From Vreelandella subglaciescola (GTDB taxonomy: Bacteria; Pseudomonadota; Gammaproteobacteria; Pseudomonadales; Halomonadaceae), in assembly GCF_900142895.1 (NCBI RefSeq), contig NZ_LT670847.1, positions 2,852,001 to 2,916,000 on the forward strand: 64,000 nt of DNA, written 5' to 3'. Each line of letters opens with the position of its first letter. Within the stretch, counting starts at the first letter, position 1. This document shows, in pieces, positions 1 through 8,766 of the stretch. The notes below the pieces were generated by a model. It was not told where the DNA came from. It did not search any database and saw nothing but the letters and a program-made list of their open reading frames with translations. A program made the position numbers and the translations under genes.

Positions 1-3000
1 CTGGCCGCGACCGTGTATAACGAATCGCCGCGCCATATTCCGCTACTGCGGCGCAAGCTCAAGGCGGTAATGGACGTTGCCGGCTTCAGCTCCCAGGGGC
101 ATAACGGCAAGCAGCTGTTGCAGGTGCTGGAAGTGTACCCGCGCGATGACCTCTTCCACATCGATACCGATGCGCTGGCGAGCACGGCGCTGGGCATCCT
201 TAACATCCGCGAGCGTCGTCAGGTGCGGTTGTTCGTGCGTGAAGATATCAGCGGCAAGTTTTACTCCTGCCTGATTTTTGTGCCGCGTGACGTGTTCTCG
301 ACCCAGCTGCGCCAGAATATCCAGCGGCTGTTGTGCGAAGAAATGGACGCCCACTTTGGCGACTTCAATACGTACCTGTCCGAGTCGGTGCTGGCGCGCA
401 TCCAGCTGATTCTGCGTTTCAACGGCGATAGCCCCGGCCAGTTTGACCTTGCGCGGCTGGAGAAGAAAATCGCGCAGCTGGCGCGCAGCTGGCGCGACGA
501 GCTGCAGGCAGCAATGGTCGAAGGCTTTGGCGAAGAACGCGCCAATCACCTGATGGATGACTTTCACGAAGCGTTTTCCGCCAGCTACCGGGAAGATTTC
601 AGCGCCCGCACCGCCGTGTACGACGTACAGCATCTGCTGGACCTGGATAACGAAGACGATCTGGCGCTGTCTCACTATCGCCCGCTGGAAGAGCAGAACG
701 GCGGTGTCAAGCTCAAGCTATACCATCGCCACACCCAGATTCCGCTGTCTGACGTGCTACCGATGATGGAAAGCCTGGGGCTGCGCGTGGTCGGCGAGCG
801 GCCTTATGAAATCAACGCGCCAGAGCAATACTACTGGATTCACGATTTCAACCTGGAGCACAGCGGCGCCGAGATCAGCCTGAGCGACATGCGTGAAGAT
901 TTCACTCAGGCGTTCAAGCGCATCTGGTCAGGCGAGGCCGACAACGACGCCTACAACCGGCTGATCATCAGCGCCGGGCTTGACTGGCGCGAAGTGGCGA
1001 TGCTGCGCGGCTATGCCCGCTACCTCAAGCAGATCCGCTTTGGCATGTCGCAAGACTATATCGCCACGACGCTGAACAACTACGCGGATATTACCCGCGA
1101 GCTGGTGGAGCTGTTCAAGCAGCGGTTTGATCCTGACATTGAGTCACACGACGGCGAAGCCTGTTTGGCGCGCATCAACGACCATCTGGAAAACGTCGAC
1201 AGCCTGAATGACGACCAGCTGCTGCGTCGCTTCATGGAGCTGATCCAGGCCACGCTGCGCACCAACTATTACCAGCGCGACGAAGACGGCGGGTACAAGG
1301 ATTATATTGCCTACAAGCTTGCGCCCTCGAAAGTGACGGGTATGCCCAAGCCGCGCCCGGCCTACGAGATTTTTGTCTGCTCGCCCCGGGTGGAAGGCGT
1401 ACATCTGCGCGGCGGCAAAGTGGCGCGCGGTGGGTTGCGCTGGTCTGACCGGTTGGAAGATTTCCGCACCGAAGTACTGGGGCTGGTCAAGGCGCAGCAG
1501 GTCAAGAACGCGGTCATCGTGCCGGTAGGCGCCAAAGGCGGCTTTGTGTGCAAACGCATGCCCGAAAACGCCGACCGTGAAACCCGGCAAAATGAAGGCA
1601 TTGCCTGCTACCAGACCTTTATCCGCGCGCTGCTGGACGTCACCGACAACTTCGACGGCGGCGACGTCGTGCCGCCCGATAACGTAGTGCGCCACGATGA
1701 TAACGATGCCTATATGGTGGTGGCAGCTGACAAGGGCACGGCAACGTTCTCCGATATTGCCAACGAAATTTCGCTGGAATACGGCCACTGGCTGGGCGAC
1801 GCGTTCGCCTCCGGCGGTGCCAATGGCTATGACCACAAGAAAATGGGGATTACCGCCCGGGGTGCCTGGGAATCGGTCCAGCGCCACTTCCGCGGGCTTG
1901 GCGTCAATACCCAGAGCGACACTTTCAGCGTGGTCGGCGTCGGGGATATGGGCGGCGACGTGTTCGGCAACGGCATGCTGCTGTCTGATCAGATCGAGTT
2001 GGTCGGGGCGTTTAACCATCTGCATATTTTCGTTGACCCGACACCGGATGCCGGGCCCACCTTTACCGAGCGTCAGCGGCTGTTCGATATGCCGCGCTCC
2101 AGCTGGGAAGACTTCGACAAGTCTTTGATTTCCGAGGGTGGCGGCATCTTCAGCCGCAGCGCCAAATCAATCGCCATCACCCCGCAGATGCAGCAGACAT
2201 TCGGCATCAGCGAGGAGCGGCTGGCGCCCAACGAGCTGATCCACGCCATGCTCACCGCCAAGGTGGATCTGGTATGGAACGGCGGCATTGGCACCTACGT
2301 GAAAGGCGCTGACGAAACCGACGCCGACGTGGGCGACAAGGCCAACGACGCGCTGCGCGTCAACGGCGCCGAGCTTAACTGCCGCGTGATCGGCGAAGGC
2401 GGCAACCTGGGCTGCACCCAGCGTGGCCGGATGGAAGCGGCGGCCAACGGTATTCGCGTGTACGCCGATTTCATCGACAACGCCGGCGGGGTCAACTGCT
2501 CTGACCATGAAGTCAACATCAAGATCCTGATCGACGAAGTGGTCAAGCGCGGCGACATGACCGACAAACAGCGCAATCAGCTGCTGGCGGAGATGACCGA
2601 AGAAGTGGCCGAGCTGGTGATCAAGGACAACTATCGCCAGACCCAGGCGCTGGACCTTTCCGAACTGTTGTCTCAGCAGAGCATCGCGCCCTATCGTCGG
2701 TTTATCAGCGAGCTTGAAGAGGCCGGTGAAATCGACCGCGAACTTGAGTTCCTACCCGAAGATGACGTGCTCAAAGAGCGCGCGGCCAATGCTCAGGGAA
2801 TGCTCCTGCCCGAGCTTTCGGTGCTGATTTCGTACGCCAAGAGCACGCTCAAGGGTGACCTGATCGAATCCGATGTGCCGGACGACAGCTACGTGCATCA
2901 GCATATTGAGCGCCTCTTCCCGAAGGTGCTGGTCGAGCGCTATACCGAGGAAATGAACGATCACCGCCTGAATCGCGAAATCGTTGCCACTCAGGTGGCA

Positions 3001-3828
3001 AACGATCTGGTGGATCACATGGGCATGGTCTTTGTACGCCGCCTGATGGACTCCACCGGGCTGGGCCGTGCGGAGATCGCCCGCGCTTACATCGTCGCCC
3101 GGGAAAGCTTCAACCTGCCGGCGCTGTGGGCCGATATCGAAGCACTGGACAACAAGGTTCCCGGTCACGTGCAGTATTCGATGATGCTGGGGCTGATGCG
3201 CATGATCCGCCGCGCCACGCGCTGGTTCCTGCGTCAGCACACGGGGCTTTCCGTCGAAGACACCATTGAATACTTCGGCCCACGTCTGGCCACGCTGCAG
3301 GACAACATTGGCGAGCTGCTGAGCGGCGAAGAACGCGAGGCCTGGCAAGCGCGCCGCGATGAGCTGGTTGACGCGGGCGTGCCCGAGACGCTGGCCGACA
3401 ACGTGGCCGCTGCGCCGAGCCTGTACGCCGGGCTGGGCATTATTCAGGCTGCGCGCCATACCGATGAAGCGCCGCAGCGCGTTGCCGAAGTGTTCTACGA
3501 GATCGGCAGCCGCCTGGAACTGCCGTGGATGATCCAGCAGGTGTCTCAGTTGGACGCGCGGGATGCCTGGCAGGCTCAGGCGCGGGAAACGTTCCGCGAC
3601 GATATCGACCGCCAGCAGCTGGCGCTGACCACCAGCGTGCTCATGCTTGAAGCGGGCAGCGGCAGTGCCGGAGAACAGGTCGCTCAGTGGCTGGAGCAGA
3701 ACCATGAGCTACACAGCCGCTGGTGTCGTTTGATTGACGAGGTGCGTAGCGGTAGCGAAAGCGGCTTTGCGCTGTTTGCCGTGGCCGTGCGTGCGCTGGT
3801 TGGTCTGGCGGAAAGCGGCAGCGAATGA
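1..3828 (+). CDS. gdhB: NAD-specific glutamate dehydrogenase, large type (3' part)
   Basis: This is the C-terminal three quarters of a large NAD-dependent glutamate dehydrogenase, which oxidatively deaminates glutamate to 2-oxoglutarate in the cytoplasm. The frame is open from base 1, so the gene begins outside the window; about 1275 codons are present against roughly 1600 for the family. The catalytic core is visible in the middle, with RGGLRWSDR followed by VPVGAKGGF carrying the substrate-binding lysine, and then the Rossmann part with VVGVGDMGGDVFGN. The long C-terminal helical domain typical of the type is complete. A rho-independent terminator follows about 65 bases after the stop. The family assignment is strong; the GTG at base 13 is only an internal codon. 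Confidence 0.95.
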   Translation: MAATVYNESPRHIPLLRRKLKAVMDVAGFSSQGHNGKQLLQVLEVYPRDDLFHIDTDALASTALGILNIRERRQVRLFVREDISGKFYSCLIFVPRDVFSTQLRQNIQRLLCEEMDAHFGDFNTYLSESVLARIQLILRFNGDSPGQFDLARLEKKIAQLARSWRDELQAAMVEGFGEERANHLMDDFHEAFSASYREDFSARTAVYDVQHLLDLDNEDDLALSHYRPLEEQNGGVKLKLYHRHTQIPLSDVLPMMESLGLRVVGERPYEINAPEQYYWIHDFNLEHSGAEISLSDMREDFTQAFKRIWSGEADNDAYNRLIISAGLDWREVAMLRGYARYLKQIRFGMSQDYIATTLNNYADITRELVELFKQRFDPDIESHDGEACLARINDHLENVDSLNDDQLLRRFMELIQATLRTNYYQRDEDGGYKDYIAYKLAPSKVTGMPKPRPAYEIFVCSPRVEGVHLRGGKVARGGLRWSDRLEDFRTEVLGLVKAQQVKNAVIVPVGAKGGFVCKRMPENADRETRQNEGIACYQTFIRALLDVTDNFDGGDVVPPDNVVRHDDNDAYMVVAADKGTATFSDIANEISLEYGHWLGDAFASGGANGYDHKKMGITARGAWESVQRHFRGLGVNTQSDTFSVVGVGDMGGDVFGNGMLLSDQIELVGAFNHLHIFVDPTPDAGPTFTERQRLFDMPRSSWEDFDKSLISEGGGIFSRSAKSIAITPQMQQTFGISEERLAPNELIHAMLTAKVDLVWNGGIGTYVKGADETDADVGDKANDALRVNGAELNCRVIGEGGNLGCTQRGRMEAAANGIRVYADFIDNAGGVNCSDHEVNIKILIDEVVKRGDMTDKQRNQLLAEMTEEVAELVIKDNYRQTQALDLSELLSQQSIAPYRRFISELEEAGEIDRELEFLPEDDVLKERAANAQGMLLPELSVLISYAKSTLKGDLIESDVPDDSYVHQHIERLFPKVLVERYTEEMNDHRLNREIVATQVANDLVDHMGMVFVRRLMDSTGLGRAEIARAYIVARESFNLPALWADIEALDNKVPGHVQYSMMLGLMRMIRRATRWFLRQHTGLSVEDTIEYFGPRLATLQDNIGELLSGEEREAWQARRDELVDAGVPETLADNVAAAPSLYAGLGIIQAARHTDEAPQRVAEVFYEIGSRLELPWMIQQVSQLDARDAWQAQARETFRDDIDRQQLALTTSVLMLEAGSGSAGEQVAQWLEQNHELHSRWCRLIDEVRSGSESGFALFAVAVRALVGLAESGSE

Positions 3829-3893
3829 CGCCCGTAATGGGTATTGTGAACTAAGCGCAACCCTGCGCTGATACGCCGGATCCTGCCGGCACA

Positions 3894-3938
3894 AGCGCCC
3901 CGAGTGACGTGAACAACGCCGCTCGGGGCGCTTTTTTT
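3894..3938 (+). terminator. Rho-independent terminator after gdhB
   Basis: An 11-bp perfect inverted repeat (AGCGCCCCGAG / CTCGGGGCGCT) around a 17-base loop is followed by seven T. It lies between gdhB and pyrD. It argues against the longer upstream reading of pyrD, which would translate through the hairpin. Confidence 0.9.
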
Positions 3939-4001
3939 GCGGTGCCTGCGCTTTGCGCTATACTCGCCGCCGCCCGTGCCCGCCAATCGCCTGGAGAGAC
4001 G

Positions 4002-5039
4002 ATGTACCATTTTGCCCGCCCGCTGTTTTTTCGCCTTGATCCCGAAGCCGCGCATACCGCGGCGCTCAAGTCCCTTGACTGGTTGCATCGCGTGGGCGGC
4101 GTGCGTCGGCTGGCGGGCACCGCAGTAGACGACCCGGTGGAGCTTTTGGGGCTGACCTTCCGCAATCGCGTGGGACTGGCCGCGGGGCTGGATAAAAATG
4201 CCGACCATCTGGATGCGCTGGGCGCGCTGGGCTTTGGCTTTGTTGAAGTGGGCACGGTAACGCCCAGGGCGCAGCCGGGTAATCCCAAACCCCGGCTGTT
4301 TCGTCTGGCCGGGCACGACGCCATCATCAACCGCTTCGGCTTTAATAACCACGGCGTGGCGCATCTGGTCGAGCAGGTCAAAAAGCGCCATTTTGGCGGC
4401 GTGGTCGGGATTAATATCGGCAAGAACCTGACCACGGCGGTGGAAAACGCCGTGGACGACTACCTGCTGTGCCTGGACGCGGTGCACCCCCATGCCGACT
4501 ACGTTACCGTGAATATCTCGTCGCCCAATACGCCCGGGCTGCGTACCCTGCAGTTTGGGGAGCAGCTGGATGCGCTGCTGGCGCCGATCCGCACCCGAGG
4601 CAACGAGCTGAACACGACGCACGGCCGACGCGTGCCGCTGCTGGTAAAGATTGCCCCGGATATGCAGGACGATGAAGTCGAGCTGGTGGCGCAAAGTATC
4701 GCGCGCAACGGGTTTGACGGTGTGATTGCCACCAATACGACCATCTCACGCGAGGCGGTGCAGGGCGATCCTCAGGCGGAAGAAGCCGGCGGCCTTTCCG
4801 GCAAGCCCGTATTCGAGGCCTCCAACCGCGTGATCCGCCAGCTGCGCAAGCACCTGCCCGAGATCGTGATTATCGGCGTGGGGGGAATCGACAGCGGCGC
4901 TGCCGCGCGGGAAAAAATCGCTGCGGGAGCGGATTTGGTGCAGCTTTATTCAGGGCTGATATATCAAGGGCCGGCGCTGGTCGGTGAGTGTGCCAAGGCG
5001 CTTGCAGAACTCGCGCGCACAAAAAAGCCCGCCGAATAA
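4002..5039 (+). CDS. pyrD: Dihydroorotate dehydrogenase (quinone), class 2
   Basis: This gene encodes the membrane-associated class 2 dihydroorotate dehydrogenase, which oxidises dihydroorotate to orotate with FMN and passes electrons to quinone in pyrimidine synthesis. The start MYHFARPLFF is chosen because it matches the amphipathic N-terminus of class 2 enzymes, has GGAGA upstream, and avoids the gdhB terminator. Visible motifs include GLAAGLDKNADH, the VEVGTVTPR segment, NRFGFNNHG, the NISSPNTPG strand with the catalytic serine, KIAPD, ATNTT and the phosphate-binding IIGVGGID. The length, 345 aa, is close to the usual 336. The stop codon lies in the loop of its own terminator. Confidence 0.96.
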   Translation: MYHFARPLFFRLDPEAAHTAALKSLDWLHRVGGVRRLAGTAVDDPVELLGLTFRNRVGLAAGLDKNADHLDALGALGFGFVEVGTVTPRAQPGNPKPRLFRLAGHDAIINRFGFNNHGVAHLVEQVKKRHFGGVVGINIGKNLTTAVENAVDDYLLCLDAVHPHADYVTVNISSPNTPGLRTLQFGEQLDALLAPIRTRGNELNTTHGRRVPLLVKIAPDMQDDEVELVAQSIARNGFDGVIATNTTISREAVQGDPQAEEAGGLSGKPVFEASNRVIRQLRKHLPEIVIIGVGGIDSGAAAREKIAAGADLVQLYSGLIYQGPALVGECAKALAELARTKKPAE

Positions 5040-5046
5040 GCGGGCT
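5026..5046 (+). terminator. Terminator overlapping the pyrD stop codon
   Basis: A 7-bp stem (AGCCCGC / GCGGGCT) has the pyrD TAA in its loop. A run of A on the left and TTC on the right mean it could act in both directions, also ending the convergent rmf transcript. Confidence 0.7.
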
Positions 5047-5134
5047 TCTCGTGCCTGAACGCTGCTTTGTCAACAATGACGGCCTTGGGTCAAAAATGAC
5101 GGTCTCAAAAGAGACAGGGCCGGAAAAGGAGCAT

Positions 5135-5344
5135 TCAGGCGGTAACCGTGGGGTTTCGGTGAATGCCGGAAACGCCGGTCATTCCATCCCACTGATCGCC
5201 GCGGCCTTCTCGCCAGCCGCTCATCCAGTATTCGCGTACGTTAACGTTGTCGCTGGGGCACTCATCGCGAGAGCGGCCGGTAACGCCGGCCTTGTAGCCG
5301 CGGACGTAGGCTCGCTGAAAGGGATCACGCTTTTGTCGTTTCAT
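5135..5344 (-). CDS. rmf: Ribosome modulation factor
   Basis: A 69-aa basic protein starting MKRQKRDPFQRAYVRGYKAG closely resembles the N-terminal half of E. coli RMF, including the spacing of the GRS and CP residues and the WxxGWREG segment. RMF binds the 30S subunit in stationary phase and dimerises ribosomes into inactive 100S particles. An AGAGG ribosome-binding site precedes the ATG. It is slightly longer than the E. coli protein (55 aa) because of a Gly/Thr-rich tail. It is encoded convergently to pyrD and divergently from rlmKL. A plus-strand open frame covers the same bases but is only a shadow. Confidence 0.92.
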   Translation of the reverse strand: MKRQKRDPFQRAYVRGYKAGVTGRSRDECPSDNVNVREYWMSGWREGRGDQWDGMTGVSGIHRNPTVTA

Positions 5345-5784
5345 TGGCTAACCTCTTTTATGAAAGCCTTTGAGAAAAGCGGCGCGCTGTTGAAAAAAGG
5401 AGTCGAGTCAGGCACTGGTGATGCATCAATGCCTGCTTGTTATGCACTTGACGTTAACAGCGCGACCGCTTCGAAGATTCCGCCAGCGAATGCAGCCGCA
5501 CGGAAGCTGATTTCAAACAAAGAGCGGTGGGAACCGGCCCGGCAAACAGTGCTGCGCACTCACGTGCGGAACATACCGCCGGTTGCCCTGTACAGATCAC
5601 GCGCGCCAAATAATCCGGAAGGGCGGCGCATGATACTTAACGCATGCGTTATTGCGTAGCTACACTCTTATGATTAGCCCATGATGGGGACATTGTCGAC
5701 CCTTGAATTGTCATCAGACGTAAATTTATTTGTCATCTACTCTTTCACCGACCAGGAATACCGCGCCGCCGGCGCCTGATTATC
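5345..5784. promoter_or_regulatory. Divergent rmf / rlmKL intergenic region
   Basis: About 440 bases without a convincing gene. It must contain the rmf promoter and leader on the minus strand and the rlmKL promoter on the plus strand. A 9-bp inverted repeat, CGCGCTGTT at 5383-5391 and AACAGCGCG at 5456-5464, would fall in the rmf leader. I could not assign clear -35/-10 boxes. Confidence 0.5.
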
Positions 5785-8019
5785 ATGACCGAGCCGAGCC
5801 ATAACGAACCGTTAGACAGCAGCGAACCTTTAGACCTGCTGGTTACCTGCCCCAAAGGCATCGAAGGCCTGCTGGCGGATGAGCTTACCCAGCTGGGTGC
5901 TGCGCCGGGGAAAACCACGGTGGCGGGCGTGTATGCCACGGCAAGCCACTCCACCGCCTACCGGCTGTGCCTGTGGTCGCGGCTGGCCAACCGCGTCATC
6001 GTACGGCTGTCCCATGACACCCTGATTGATACGCCCGAACAGCTGCGCGAGGCGACTTCTGGTGTGCGCTGGGCGCAGCATATCAACGAAGATGTCACTC
6101 TGGCGGTGGATTTTCACGGCCGAAGCGAGCATATCCGCCATACCCGCTTTGGCGCGCAAACCGTAAAAGACGGGATCGTCGAAGCGCTGAGTCGCGCCGG
6201 GCGCCTGCGTCCGGAAGTGGACACCAAAACGCCGGACGTGCGGATTTATGCCCACTTGCACCGCCAGGTGCTGACGCTGGGTATTGATCTGGCCGGTGAA
6301 AGCCTGCACCGCCGTGGCTATCGCCGGGATGTGGGCCACGCGCCGCTCAAGGAAAATCTGGCCGCCGCGCTTCTGGTGCGCGCCGGCTGGCCCGCACGCG
6401 CCAAGGCCGGCGAGCCGCTGGTCGACCCGCTGTGCGGCGCAGGTACGCTGTTGATCGAAGGCGCGTTAATGGCCGCCGATCAGGCGCCCAACCTGAATCG
6501 CAAACGCTTTGGCTTTCACGGCTGGGCCCGGTTTGAGGCCGCACAGTGGCAAGAGCTTAAGCGCGAGGCCGCGGCGCGCGCCTCGATTGGCCGCAAGCGG
6601 TGTAAAAACGCGTTTTACGGGTTTGACCAAAGCCCCGCTGCGCTAGCCGCGGCCAAGTCCAACGCCATGCGTGCAGGCATTCCCGCGTTGCTGACGCTGC
6701 AGGGCCAAGGGCTGGCCGCGCTGTCACGCGAAAGCCTGGGCGATGAGGCCGGCCCCGGCCTGGTGATTTCCAACCCGCCCTACGGCGAACGGCTGGGCGA
6801 GCTGCCCGAACTGGTCAGCCTTTACGGCACGTTGGGCGAAAAGGCCAAGGCGCTGTTTCCCGGCTGGACGCTGGCGGTGTTTACCGGTAACCCCGACCTT
6901 GGCCATCGGCTGGGGATGCGCGCGCACAAGCAGTACGCGCTGAAAAATGGCCCGCTGGACGCCAAGCTGCTGTTGATGGCGATAGATGCGCCCGCCGATC
7001 AGGCGGCGCCAGCTGTTGATAAAGTGGGTAAAAATGCCGACGTGCGTCACGACGAGCCGTCTCCCGCGCCGCACGTATCAGAAAACGCGCAGATGTTTGC
7101 CAACCGGCTGCTAAAGAATCGCAAGCGGCTGAAAAAATGGCTCAAACAGAGCGGCGAAAGTTGCTACCGGCTGTACGATGCGGACATGCCCGAATACGCG
7201 CTAGCGGTGGATGTTTACGGTGACCGCGTCCACGTTCAGGAGTATGCGCCGCCGCGCACAGTGAATCCGGCGCAGGCACAAAAGCGCCTGTTTGACGCGC
7301 TGGAAGTGCTGCCCCGAGCGCTGGACGTGGATCCGGGCCGGGTCTTCGTCAAACGTCGAGAACGCCAGACGGGCAAGACGCAGTACCAGAAACGCGCGGC
7401 CAGCGGCGAGCGCTTTGAGGTAACGGAAGGGCAGGCGCGGGTGTGGGTCAACCTGCGCGACTACCTCGATACCGGATTGTTTCTGGATCATCGTCCGGTG
7501 CGCCGGATGCTGGGCGAAATGGCGGCGGGCAAACGCTTTTTGAACCTGTTTTGCTACACCGCCACGGCCACGGTGCAGGCCGCACTGGGCGGCGCCAGCG
7601 ATAGTGTGAGTGTGGATATGTCCAACACCTACCTGGAATGGGCGCGGGATAACTTTGCGTTGAACCAGCTCGACTCGTCGCGCCATCGCGTCATACGCGA
7701 TGACTGCTTCGCGTGGCTGGAAACCGCGGGTACCGAGTTCGATTTGATCTTCATGGACCCGCCGACGTTTTCCAACTCCAAGAAAATGCGCGCCACGCTG
7801 GATGTTCAGCGCGATCACGCGCGTCTTATCGACCTGGCCATGGCGCGTTTGGCACCCGGCGGCACGCTGGTGTTTTCCAATAACCAGCGCCGCTTCACGC
7901 TGGATGACGCGGTGGGCGAACGCTACGCGGTCGAGGATATATCAGAGCGCAGCTTTGACCCGGATTTCCAGCGCCGCACTAATCTGCACCATGTGTTTTT
8001 GCTGCAGGCGCGGGCATGA
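5785..8019 (+). CDS. rlmL: 23S rRNA m2G2445 / m7G2069 methyltransferase fusion
   Basis: This bifunctional RlmKL enzyme methylates G2445 (N2) and G2069 (N7) of 23S rRNA. The order is as in E. coli: an N-terminal THUMP domain (about residues 15-170), the RlmL methyltransferase with DPLCGAGTLLIEGA and the catalytic ISNPPYGERLG, a linker rich in Ala/Pro/Asp near residues 400-430, and the RlmK methyltransferase with FLNLFCYTATATVQAA and FMDPPTFSNSKKM. Its 744 aa are somewhat longer than the E. coli 702 aa, mostly in the linker. The downstream glutaredoxin-like gene overlaps its stop by 4 bases, suggesting translational coupling. Confidence 0.96.
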   Translation: MTEPSHNEPLDSSEPLDLLVTCPKGIEGLLADELTQLGAAPGKTTVAGVYATASHSTAYRLCLWSRLANRVIVRLSHDTLIDTPEQLREATSGVRWAQHINEDVTLAVDFHGRSEHIRHTRFGAQTVKDGIVEALSRAGRLRPEVDTKTPDVRIYAHLHRQVLTLGIDLAGESLHRRGYRRDVGHAPLKENLAAALLVRAGWPARAKAGEPLVDPLCGAGTLLIEGALMAADQAPNLNRKRFGFHGWARFEAAQWQELKREAAARASIGRKRCKNAFYGFDQSPAALAAAKSNAMRAGIPALLTLQGQGLAALSRESLGDEAGPGLVISNPPYGERLGELPELVSLYGTLGEKAKALFPGWTLAVFTGNPDLGHRLGMRAHKQYALKNGPLDAKLLLMAIDAPADQAAPAVDKVGKNADVRHDEPSPAPHVSENAQMFANRLLKNRKRLKKWLKQSGESCYRLYDADMPEYALAVDVYGDRVHVQEYAPPRTVNPAQAQKRLFDALEVLPRALDVDPGRVFVKRRERQTGKTQYQKRAASGERFEVTEGQARVWVNLRDYLDTGLFLDHRPVRRMLGEMAAGKRFLNLFCYTATATVQAALGGASDSVSVDMSNTYLEWARDNFALNQLDSSRHRVIRDDCFAWLETAGTEFDLIFMDPPTFSNSKKMRATLDVQRDHARLIDLAMARLAPGGTLVFSNNQRRFTLDDAVGERYAVEDISERSFDPDFQRRTNLHHVFLLQARA

Positions 8020-8351
8020 TCCGGCTAACGCTTTACACCACGCTGGGTTGCCACCTGTGTACCCAGCTTGAGGGGCTTTTGCATACGCTGGCCAACGAGC
8101 CGGTCGCGCTTGAGCACGTCGAGATCAGTGAGGATGAGGCGCTGGTGGCACGCTACGGCGTGCGCATTCCGGTGCTGGCGGATGCCAATGGCGCCGAGCT
8201 TGATCGCGGCCTTGACCCCGAGCGGCTGGGCGAGTGGCTGCGCCAGCGCGGCTGGCTGGATGAAGCGGCTTTGGCGGCATGGTTCGCCCCGCCGCCGGAG
8301 CCCACGCCAACGCCGGCGTATCAGCGCCATGGAAGGCGCTATTTAGGCTAG
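8016..8351 (+). CDS. Glutaredoxin-like family protein (DUF836 type)
   Basis: A 111-aa thioredoxin-fold protein opening with a short strand and LYTTLGCHLC, a CxxC-type redox motif, followed by VRIPVL, the cis-proline loop. This layout is that of the glutaredoxin-like DUF836 family, probably a thiol oxidoreductase of unknown client. A Pro-rich tail (PPPEPTPTPAYQ) extends beyond the fold. The ATG overlaps the rlmKL stop (ATGA), so the two are likely cotranscribed. Family is fairly certain; substrate unknown. Confidence 0.85.
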   Translation: MIRLTLYTTLGCHLCTQLEGLLHTLANEPVALEHVEISEDEALVARYGVRIPVLADANGAELDRGLDPERLGEWLRQRGWLDEAALAAWFAPPPEPTPTPAYQRHGRRYLG

Positions 8352-8372
8352 GTAGCGGTGTGGGTAGTTGGC

Positions 8373-8654
8373 TTAAAATGCATCGAGCAGCGACATCTGG
8401 CGCATGGCCTGCTGCCCTTCAGGGCTTTCGTCGTCCACGTCGAGCACCTTGCGAAAGCCGCGCGAGCGTTGGATGGTGGCTTCGTCATCCAGCCACATCT
8501 GCGCCTGCTCGCGGCTATCCGCCAGGCGGTGCTCCAGCCCGCCGAACTGCGTGCCGATCTGGCCCCAGGCGCGGCTGAAAATCCAGTCGCCAAACATATC
8601 CTGGTGGATATGAATCAGCACATAGTCATGGTCGGTTTCCCAGCGTACGATCAC
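8373..8654 (-). CDS. Small WGR-domain-like protein
   Basis: A 93-aa protein with the segment DWIFSRAWGQIGTQFGG, which resembles the WGR domain found in some bacterial regulators and in PARPs, where it contacts nucleic acids. Almost the whole protein is this one domain, with an acidic tail ending DESPEGQQAMRQMSLLDAF. It is encoded convergently to the glutaredoxin-like gene and divergently from pdxB. No partner can be read from context. WGR is recognised by eye from the WGxIG core, so the family call is moderate and function is unknown. Confidence 0.7.
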   Translation of the reverse strand: MIVRWETDHDYVLIHIHQDMFGDWIFSRAWGQIGTQFGGLEHRLADSREQAQMWLDDEATIQRSRGFRKVLDVDDESPEGQQAMRQMSLLDAF

Positions 8655-8766
8655 ACAAAGTCCTCTTTAAATATCCACTGCCCGCTAAATCCGTATTCCC
8701 GCTAAACGTCGTGCATCGGCGCATTGGCCGTCGGTGCCAACGGCGGGGCTTATTGTAAAGAACGAG

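Noticed and set aside
1144..2025. Long minus-strand frames within gdhB
   Set aside because: Shadows produced by third-position GC bias in the gdhB coding frame.
3909..4001. Longer N-terminus for PyrD
   Set aside because: It would translate through the gdhB terminator stem, and class 2 dihydroorotate dehydrogenases start at MYHFARP-like sequence.
4988..5659. Plus-strand open frame of 223 codons after pyrD
   Set aside because: It overlaps the end of pyrD and the whole of rmf on the other strand, crosses the pyrD terminator and has no family character; rmf is clearly recognisable.
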